A stretch of 64,000 nt of DNA from Flectonema sp. DT1601 (Eukaryota > Euglenozoa > Diplonemea > Diplonemida > Diplonemidae). The translations under genes were made by a program, and so were the position numbers. The notes under the pieces were generated by a model, which saw only the letters and a program-made list of their open reading frames with translations, did not search any database and had not been told where the DNA came from. Below are positions 52,333 through 59,302 of this stretch, piece by piece (within the stretch, counting starts at the first letter, position 1; each line of letters starts with the position of its first letter). Where the stretch lies: assembly GCA_964019425.1 (NCBI GenBank), contig OZ025837.1:699207-763206 (forward strand). Reading direction: 5' to 3'.

Positions 52333-53475
52333 CACATCCAAAAAAAGAAGAGTTTTTTTCCTTGGAACCCAAAAAATCACCAATACTGATAATAATGTAA
52401 AAAAAGCCCACGGTAGCTCAAAATTTCATTTAGGTAATATGCCACCAAAACTGCGCACCTATTAAAAATCATTATCAGCGTTGCAGCAGCTGACATGTTC
52501 ATTCACCGATTATTTTTCTGCAATAAAATTACTATTCATCTTGCCTTTCGAACCATAACAATTTCCCCTTTATCAGATTTCTCTATCCCTGTGTTCACCA
52601 CACTCAATAATCTTTAATAAGGGCCTGGCACAACCCCTGCGCAGAAGTAATCTGCACCCTTTTACAGTGTAGATGCTTCTAAGTTGTTGATCTCAGTTTG
52701 TGTTATTCATTACTTTATCATCATTTTCTCTCTCAGGTGCAATACAGTGATGGAAAGCTAATTACCCCAAATTCCTTGGAACCCAAAAAACCCCCCAGCC
52801 AGTTTTTTGATTCCCAACTTCTTAAAAATATTTTTTTTATCTTATTTTTTTTTTGCATTTAACAAGTATTGTAAGAACGAAAAAGAATGTTGGGCAGCAC
52901 ACGTAAACCTCCTTTAGCTTTATTAGTTTAAGTCGGTTCACGGTTTCGTGCACAAACAAAAATATAGTGTAATATCATTATTTTCTGTATAGTTTTTAAG
53001 ATAAAGCCAAGTCTTTTTTGATCGTTCATCCATGAGATAGGATGGATGACGCCATGCCTTGTCGCTGGCAAGCGCACTCTCTTATTTTTTCGAGGTTGAA
53101 ACCCGAAACCGGATCATTATTATTTGTTTTGATGTCCTTACGATTTATTGATTGATCTGATTATTTTGTACACAAAACAATCCCAACACAGCACATGATA
53201 AGAATTATGGTGGCTGAAATTAATGTTCACTTTTGGAATGTCGAGTATTGCTGTAGGCGTGTATTAAATCATCTCATCCACAGTTTCACCTTTCGACCCA
53301 CAACACTGGCTGTAGAGGACAAAAAAGTGATTATTGACAAAGCTCGAAAAAGAAACCGGTTAATTATGAAGTGCTTTAAAGCCGATGCAAGTAAGCAGGG
53401 AATTTAATACAGGTCATCCACTTTTTACAATCTATTTCCCCCAAAACAACAACAGCAACAACAACCACAAAACAA
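52333..53475 (+). other. Intergenic with repeat debris
   Basis: No intact gene. TTCCTTGGAACCCAAAAAA occurs at 52358 and 52770 and near 41858 and 41928. 52850-52940 repeats the CR1 intron segment (GCATTTAACAAGTATTGTAA GAACGAAAAA...TTGGGCAGCACAC, compare 37565-37613). The end has the CR leader-like ACAATCTATTTCCCCC before the next header ATG. Confidence 0.55.
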
Positions 53476-54411
53476 ATGTCTGGCTCATCAACTGATGTTC
53501 AGCCTGCTGTGACAGAGAAAGACGAACACAGAAAGTACTTGAAAGAGACTAGAGAGCAGATTGCAGCAGTCGAAGCGATTGTGAAAGCAGCAAGTCAGCA
53601 GATCCCCCTCGATGCAACACAAGAAGGAATTAAAGCTGTGGCAGAAGCGAGGGGCGGCCTAAACCAATACCTACGGAATCTGGTTGCCACGGAGAAGACG
53701 CTATTTGACTCGTTAAAGCCAGCTGAGGTATATTTTTTGCATTTTCTTTAACCCATTACGGGCGGGGGTAAAAACCGGTTTTTTGACTTCTTTCGAAAGC
53801 GTTTTGCAGGTTAAGCCAACTGAGGTATACCTTTTACTTTTTTGTTTGTAACGCATTTCGGGGTAAACCTCTGAACGGGTCCGACCTTTTTTTGTACAAC
53901 CCTTCGGATTGATTTGTTCTCTTGCATGTAAGCAGTCGAGTTGTTAGTGAAACCTTTGATAACTGATGCTCAAGTATCCACACACAAAATACAGAATAAC
54001 AGACTGTTTAAAGCAATCAAGAAGCTAGGGGATAAAGTAGACACTGTCGCTAAGGAACTAAAGGATCTAACCCAGAAACAAACTCACCTGGCAGGTGAGT
54101 TTGAAACCCTAAAATCAACATCACGGAGACAAGCCAAGAGCATCGGATACCTAGGAACGAGGCTCCAACAACAGATCTCATCGTCATCGTTGCCACAGGT
54201 AAGCAAAACCAATTCTTCTTGCAGTGGTTAAATTAATTATATAAAAAAAAAAAGGAAGATTCCCATGAAGAAATTTCCCCCATTTATTTCCTCCCTTTTT
54301 GAATTGTATAAACTAAAACAGGAATGCCTATTGTCGTGGATAACAGGACAGTCATATCCTGAGATTACGACTGAAGAAAGTGACGAGCCTTCATCCTTGC
54401 TTTCCAGCTAG
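53476..54411 (+). CDS. CR-family header-only coiled-coil protein
   Basis: Exon 1 (53476-53728) encodes an 84-residue header (EKDEHRKYLKETREQIAAVE ... LFDSLKPAE) ending at GAG|GTATAT. A possible 15-nt exon (GTTAAGCCAACTGAG, 53811-53825) follows, then the conserved GTATACC intron to about 53938. The next exon, about 53939-54198, encodes a coiled coil (NRLFKAIKKLGDKVDTVAKE...). A last exon after AAACAG (54322) ends at TAG 54411. There is no P-loop or nuclease. It may be a free header/adaptor or a truncated CR gene. The splice model of the middle part is uncertain. Confidence 0.5.
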
Positions 54412-54734
54412 ATACAATTCTTTTCTCCCTCCCTTTCTCAAATCTCTTACTTCCCTTTCAACTAATTGTACCTTCTTGACCATATTTGCAGTCGTAGTCC
54501 GAAGTTCGGCATTTAAAAAAGCTTACAATTTCCTTACACAGTTTCAAACAAATATGTGCTGGCTAAGTCTGCTTAGGTCCAGCCAGAAATCATAAAAATG
54601 ATTTGACAAAATGAGAATGTGACTGTGGAAAAAAGAAGCTTTGCATGCCAATGGTACATTTCCCTCCTGGATGTACAAACAGGATTTTATCGAGGATATT
54701 TTCCTACGTGAACGTATGCTGCAGTTATCGCTAT
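54412..54734 (+). other. Spacer
   Basis: No feature supported beyond scattered CR/retroelement debris. Confidence 0.35.
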
Positions 54735-54890
54735 AAGTGATGTAATTCAGAGAAACAGAATCGAACGATGTCATGTAAACATTGATATAGATAATACAGT
54801 GGTTGTTGCAACGATTAATAATCGATACACTGAGTCTAGTAAATCAAAAGCTGTAAATATGGTAGACATTCTCCTTCTCCTGTCAGCCTG
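54735..54890 (+). pseudogene. Second RNase H relic of a YR retrotransposon
   Basis: The + frame around 54775-54860 reads NIDIDNTVVVATINNRYTES, then SKAVNMVDILLLLSA. This parallels WIDNTSVVGALRKKLCARS...LNKNVVLSS of element 2. Only the last third of RNase H is visible. Confidence 0.5.
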
Positions 54891-55043
54891 CAGTTTTTTT
54901 CTCTTTCAATTTCTGAGTTAGTTGTTTAAGTTGAAACCTTTAACAGAAATTTTATGTGATACCTGTGTTTACTCAATACTTCTTTTCTATTGACACAGGC
55001 CCGGTCGCGGGACATGTGCCGTCACAGGGGGTGGGTGGGTGGT
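54891..55043 (+). other. Spacer before permuted repeat block
   Basis: It contains CGGTCGCGGGACATGTGCCG TCAC (55003-55026), repeated as GGTCGCGGGACATGCGCCG TCAC at 55673-55695. No gene. Confidence 0.4.
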
Positions 55044-55648
55044 CTTTCAAAACTTTAACGTAAAAGTCTGAAAAACCCTGTGATAAAGCTAAAAATGATA
55101 TTGTAGGAAAAATAAATCTTAAAAGTAATCTGATTTCTTTTCTGGACTTGAAAAGCCTAAGAAAGCTGTTTTAACAGGAACAGCTTGAATGCACTCGGAA
55201 TCACAAAAATAGTCTAGGGGAAGTCCCTTTTGAAGAAAGACTGCTTGTCTAACGATCAGCGTCTGCAACCAAGTCGGTGCAGCAAACTTATTGTCAATGA
55301 GCGGACCCTTCGGAAAACAGAAAAAACAATTAAAAAAAGTTGAGAACTCAAACTTCTTTTGACACTAGCAATAAATAATGAAATGAAAACAAGAGAAAAT
55401 GATATTAGATAAATTAAACACTGCCATTTGCAAGGTTCCCAAGTGATAAGGGGAACCGTGCGGCATTTAAGTTGTTAATTGTACTTTTTGGAAAGGGAAA
55501 TAAAGAGAAACGAAGTTAAGAATTTATAAGGCTAGAATAAATAATCATAATTGTACCCGAACTGAGAAAAAGGAGTTACGCCACAAGTACTAACAGACAA
55601 AGAATTCCATACATTCACAACAGGGTAGCGGGGCGCCCGGTCGGGACC
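55044..55648 (+). repeat. Outer inverted block, left copy, order X (55044-55451) then Y (55480-55648)
   Basis: X is the reverse complement of 63407-63813. Y is the reverse complement of 63819-64000 and probably continues beyond the window. Landmarks: GACTTGAAAAGCCTAAGAAA and CAACCAAGTCGGTGCAGCAA in X, AAAGGGAAATAAAGAGAAAC in Y. A simple inverted repeat would show Y' before X' on the right; instead X' comes first, so the order is permuted. Confidence 0.85.
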
Positions 55649-55944
55649 TCGTGGGGAGGCCCCGCACAACGGGGTCGCGGGACATGCGCCGTCACGCGCC
55701 ACCTCAACAGTAAAGAAAGCCCTGACCGCCAGTGTGACCTCCTAGAATTCATTCAGGTAATTGTCCTTCCATGCTTTGCAGTCGAAATAATAAAACTTAA
55801 AAACTACACACACGCAATTGCAAGAACACCCTTTCGGTTCAAGGTGGCTCGCTGCGGCGGGGTAATTGTCCTTCCATGCTTTGCACCTGTCGAAATAATA
55901 AAACTTAAAAACTACACACGCACCAATAACAAGCGATTACACTA
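55649..55944 (+). repeat. GC-rich stretch with degenerate copy of the element-1 terminus
   Basis: AATTGCAAGAACACCC...GGTTCAAGGTGGCTCGC near 55816-55858 is a direct, imperfect copy of the 67-bp end at 55945-56011. GTAATTGTCCTTCCATGCTT TGCA occurs twice (55757 and 55863). CCTAGAATTCATTCAGGTAA TT at 55741 is inverted at 56197-56216. Confidence 0.7.
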
Positions 55945-56205
55945 GAACGCGCGATTGCAAGAACACCCTGGTTCAAGGTGGCTCGCTGCGGCGGGGTAAC
56001 TGAAGTCCGTTCGAAAACGTGAGTGTGAGAGAAAGAAGTGATCGAGCTGTATAAAGAATTTCTTTTTGAAAAAATAGAAGGCTAAAGAATATATAAAAAA
56101 TGTCTGTTGTTTTGTTCATTTTTCCAACTTCGGAATCATACACTTTTCTGTCTGATTCCTTTGATTATTTCTTTCCGGTGCTAAGCTTGGTGGAAAATTA
56201 CCTGA

Positions 56206-57519
56206 ATGAATTCTAGACATTTTTTTATATATTCTTCGAAACGTTTTCAATTACAAGTCGATCTGTCAGTGGGAACTCCGTCCAACCTGGGACTGTACAG
56301 GAACGCAAATCAATTACAAGTCGATCTGTCAGTGGGAACTCCGTCCAACCTGGGACTGTACAGGAACGCAAAAATATTACAAGCCGATTCCCCAAGGAGA
56401 ACGGTGTCCAACCTGGGGCTGTGCAGGAACGCAAATCAATTGAAAGTCGATATGTCAACGAGAACTCCGTCCGACCTGGGACGGTACAGGAACGCAATTC
56501 ATCCTCGAGAAGATCCATCAACAACAAGACAAGTATCCACATTGTACGGGAGCGAAGTTCAATTAGACCAGCACAATGTGGTGGGGAACATCATTCTGCA
56601 GATGTTGTCGAAGGGGGACCAGAATGGAAGGGGGCACCCAGAGGACAAGATAACCGAGATCGAGGCAACCGAACGCTTGTCAGAGACAATGCAGGAGATG
56701 TGGGCAGGGAAGACCACATCAGGCAGAAGGAACCTTTGGAAGAGATTTCTGAAGTGGGGGCAGGAAAGGAATCTGCAAATCGACCACAGCTCGGGAGTTC
56801 TGTTTGTGATGGCTACAGGGGTGTCACCACAGGGCCTCCTGACATATACAAAGATGCTGTCCGCGGTGATGGGAAAAATGGGCATGCCAAACGGCCAATT
56901 GCTGAGCCTAGCTGCAGCTTTAAGGGCAGCAGGGGCAGCAATACCAACACAGCAGGCTGTACCGATGATCAAAAACGACCTGCTCGAGTGGGCAGCAGCA
57001 CAGAAGGATTGCAGAACCTGGTTGGCAGTACTGGTAGCATGGAAGACTGCGTCCAGATGGGCCGAGGTAGCAGCACTGACACGCAGCCAGTTTATACACG
57101 TGACCGAAGACAAGATCATAATAGATTGGTTTACCACCCCAAAAGGGAAGAGGGCGAACCCTTTCTCGCCAAGTCGATGGGCGGTGATTCAGGGATCACT
57201 GACGGAAGGAATCTTCAAGTTGTTGCAGGGAATGGGCCACTTCGAAAGTTCACACCCGTGGGGCACATCAAGCCTGGTGAAAGAATTCAGAAAGGACCCC
57301 AGCATGAAGCAGTACACGGCACACTCCATAAAGAGAGGTGCGATCAGCCACTTGATGCAGGTCTTGGCAGAGGGTCATCCTATCCCAGAAGAGCTCATAA
57401 GCAGATTAGCAAAGCACAAAACAATATCACCTCTTTCGGACGTAACCCTGAGGTATGGAGGGGATCAAGTCGCAATGGCAAGGGCACTGAGGACACAGAT
57501 TGTTACCTCCCTCCTTTAG
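56206..57519 (+). CDS. Tyrosine recombinase of element 1
   Basis: 437 residues from ATG 56206. Residues 15-95 are four tandem copies of a 20-21-residue unit (LQVDLSVGTPSNLGLYRNA), 63 bp each. The catalytic domain starts near residue 150. KTASRWAEVAALTRSQF gives the first catalytic Arg. AHSIKRGAISHL gives the box II His with Lys at the usual HxxR position and Arg next to it. LRYGGDQVAMARAL gives a candidate nucleophile Tyr. Such recombinases insert circular cDNA of DIRS-like elements. The ORF is intact, so the protein could still act in trans. Confidence 0.8.
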   Translation: MNSRHFFIYSSKRFQLQVDLSVGTPSNLGLYRNANQLQVDLSVGTPSNLGLYRNAKILQADSPRRTVSNLGLCRNANQLKVDMSTRTPSDLGRYRNAIHPREDPSTTRQVSTLYGSEVQLDQHNVVGNIILQMLSKGDQNGRGHPEDKITEIEATERLSETMQEMWAGKTTSGRRNLWKRFLKWGQERNLQIDHSSGVLFVMATGVSPQGLLTYTKMLSAVMGKMGMPNGQLLSLAAALRAAGAAIPTQQAVPMIKNDLLEWAAAQKDCRTWLAVLVAWKTASRWAEVAALTRSQFIHVTEDKIIIDWFTTPKGKRANPFSPSRWAVIQGSLTEGIFKLLQGMGHFESSHPWGTSSLVKEFRKDPSMKQYTAHSIKRGAISHLMQVLAEGHPIPEELISRLAKHKTISPLSDVTLRYGGDQVAMARALRTQIVTSLL

Positions 57520-58639
57520 AGAGAGATGTTATTAGAAAGATAGGAGCAGGTTTCACACATCGTTCCAAGAGCACCCGCATTCCCACTACTGCTGAGGAGA
57601 TTGCCTCACCTCTCCATGTTGCCTCAACTGAAACTATGGATCTTGAGATGGTTCAAGACAGAATGCATCCAGCGATCTTGGAGAGGTTCAAGCATGTCTT
57701 GTCTTTAACGTTCCCTGTATTAAAGGGGAGAATGAACCGAGTTAGAAGGAAGAAATCACGTTTCAGCTCTGAACACGCAGAAGAATTGGTAAGATGTGGG
57801 GTTGCGGTACCTGTTAGCACGGCCCCTTTGTCTGAGAACATACCTTTTACAGTGTATGAGGAGAGGGAGACTGGGAACAGGCAACGCTTCATTTTATGGA
57901 CGCGAGAAGCAAATGAAAACCTGACAGATTTTGGATATGAGCCGAATGTCCCACTAAAACATATCTCATACTACTTGGATGCAGTTCGTTCTGAGGTGGC
58001 TTCATGCAGGGATTTCAAGACTGGAACTACGGCTCTATACAGGTGCAGGATCATGTTACTATTCCCTTGTCGGTTAAGAAGGAACTTTCAAGTTGGATTC
58101 AGGCGGTTCAGCGCACTAGGAAGATTCTTCCTGAAAGAAAAAGTGGTAGGACTGCAGAGGTGTTTGTTGATGCCTCCCTCAAAGGGTGGGGAGGTGTTAT
58201 TGTTTGGAATAGCGGTGAATTGGATATTGTGGGATCTTCATGGCCTCAAGGTGAAGATCGTCATATCAATGTGCTTGAGGCAGATGCCTTAGGGCAGACA
58301 TTAAAAGCCATCAAAGCTGCAGACCACCTTACTATATGGGTGGACAATACCACGGTATGCGGAGTTTTTAGGAAAAAGATGTCTGTTAAGTCATTCATTT
58401 TGAACAAGTGTTTGGTCAAGGCCATTGATTTTCTTTTTCTTTTGAAATGTTCCTACACCCTTGGATGGGTTAGTACGAAGTACAATCCTGCTGACATTCC
58501 TTCAAGGGAGACTGTTTCTCATTCGACCAAGGGGAAGGTTAAACAAGCGTTGGGGGACTTTTTCAACATGCGCAGGGGTGGTGGAGCTGAGTCCAACGAA
58601 AACGGACTTCAGTTACCCCGCCGCAGCGAGCCACCTTGA
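57520..58639 (+). pseudogene. RT-RNase H gene of element 1, catalytic RT core deleted
   Basis: The frame open since 56421 carries the RT N-terminal part after the recombinase (IPTTAEEIASPLHV, RQRFILWTREANENLTD, KHISYYLDAV). Right after RDFKTGTTALY, near 58040, about 190 residues present in element 2 are missing, including RT motifs B and C. The frame changes, and RNase H follows to TGA 58639: VFVDASLKGWGGVI, RHINVLEADAL, IWVDNTTVCGVF, NPADIPSR. The element therefore cannot make its own RT. Confidence 0.85.
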
Positions 58640-58666
58640 ACCAGGGTGTTCTTGCAATCGCGCGTT

Positions 58667-58930
58667 CCCGCAAACCCGCAAACCCGCAAACCCGCAAACC
58701 CGCAAACTCGCAAACCCGCAAACCCGCAAACCCGCAAACCCGCAAACCCGCAAACCCGCAAACCCGCAAACCCGCAAACCCGCAAACCCGCAAACCCGCA
58801 AACCCGCAAACCCGCAAACCCGCAAACCCGCAAACCCGCAAACCCGCAAACCCGCAAACCCGCAAACCCGCAAACCCGCAAACCCGCAAACCCGCAAACC
58901 CGCAAACCCGCAAACCCGCAAACCCGCAAA
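58667..58930 (+). repeat. Octamer array 1: (CCCGCAAA)33
   Basis: 264 bp, exactly 33 units, one variant unit (CTCGCAAA near 58707). It starts at the last base of element 1 and ends at the first base of element 2. G-rich strand unit TTTGCGGG. Encoded peptides are meaningless translations of the array. Confidence 0.97.
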
Positions 58931-59046
58931 CCTAACTACAGCGGGGAACCGGAACTTCGAAGTACAGCCGTCAGCATCATTTTCTCGCCATCGTTTGGCG
59001 CATCGATACATCCTATCAGAATATATTTCATTTTATTTAGAGCTGT

Positions 59047-59302
59047 GGAACGGGACGCTGAAGACGCTGTGCTTGCCCTTGCCGACAGCTTGCAGGTATT
59101 AAGGTGTAAGGCAAGGGATGGATGGAAGGCGGCTGAAGCTTTTAAAGGTGAACTCTGGAGGGAACAGAATGTTGCCCCACGTTATGCGAAAGCATGGCGG
59201 GCGTCTAGCACAGCTAAGGTGAAGTCAAACTACGCTGCGCGGAAAGAAGTCTCTAGAGGTTCAAAAAACGAAGCTTCAAAGGGCGGCAGGTCCCATCAAT
59301 GA
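59047..59302 (+). other. Possible small gag-like reading frame of element 2
   Basis: Open through A1 to TGA 59302, about 85 residues beyond A1, with a basic end (SSTAKVKSNYAARKEVSRGS). Its TGA overlaps the ATG at 59299 (ATGA). It has no ATG of its own inside the element, so how it is read is unclear. Confidence 0.35.

Larger units (their letters stand above)
55945..58667 (+). mobile_element. YR retrotransposon element 1 (DIRS-like, inverted ends, internally deleted)
   Basis: It is bounded by a perfect 67-bp inverted repeat: 55945-56011 and 58601-58667. Between them lie a tyrosine-recombinase ORF, an RT N-terminal part and an RNase H, but the RT palm is missing. The right end abuts the CCCGCAAA array with its last C shared. 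Element length 2723 bp. Inverted termini place it with DIRS-type rather than PAT/Ngaro-type elements. Confidence 0.85.

Noticed and set aside
58563-59011. Long ORFs in several frames encoding KPANPQTR or RVCGFAGL repeats (also at 62589-63560)
   Set aside because: They are translations of the 8-bp octamer array: 8 bp x 3 gives an open 8-residue repeat in every stop-free frame. No start context and no flanking protein.
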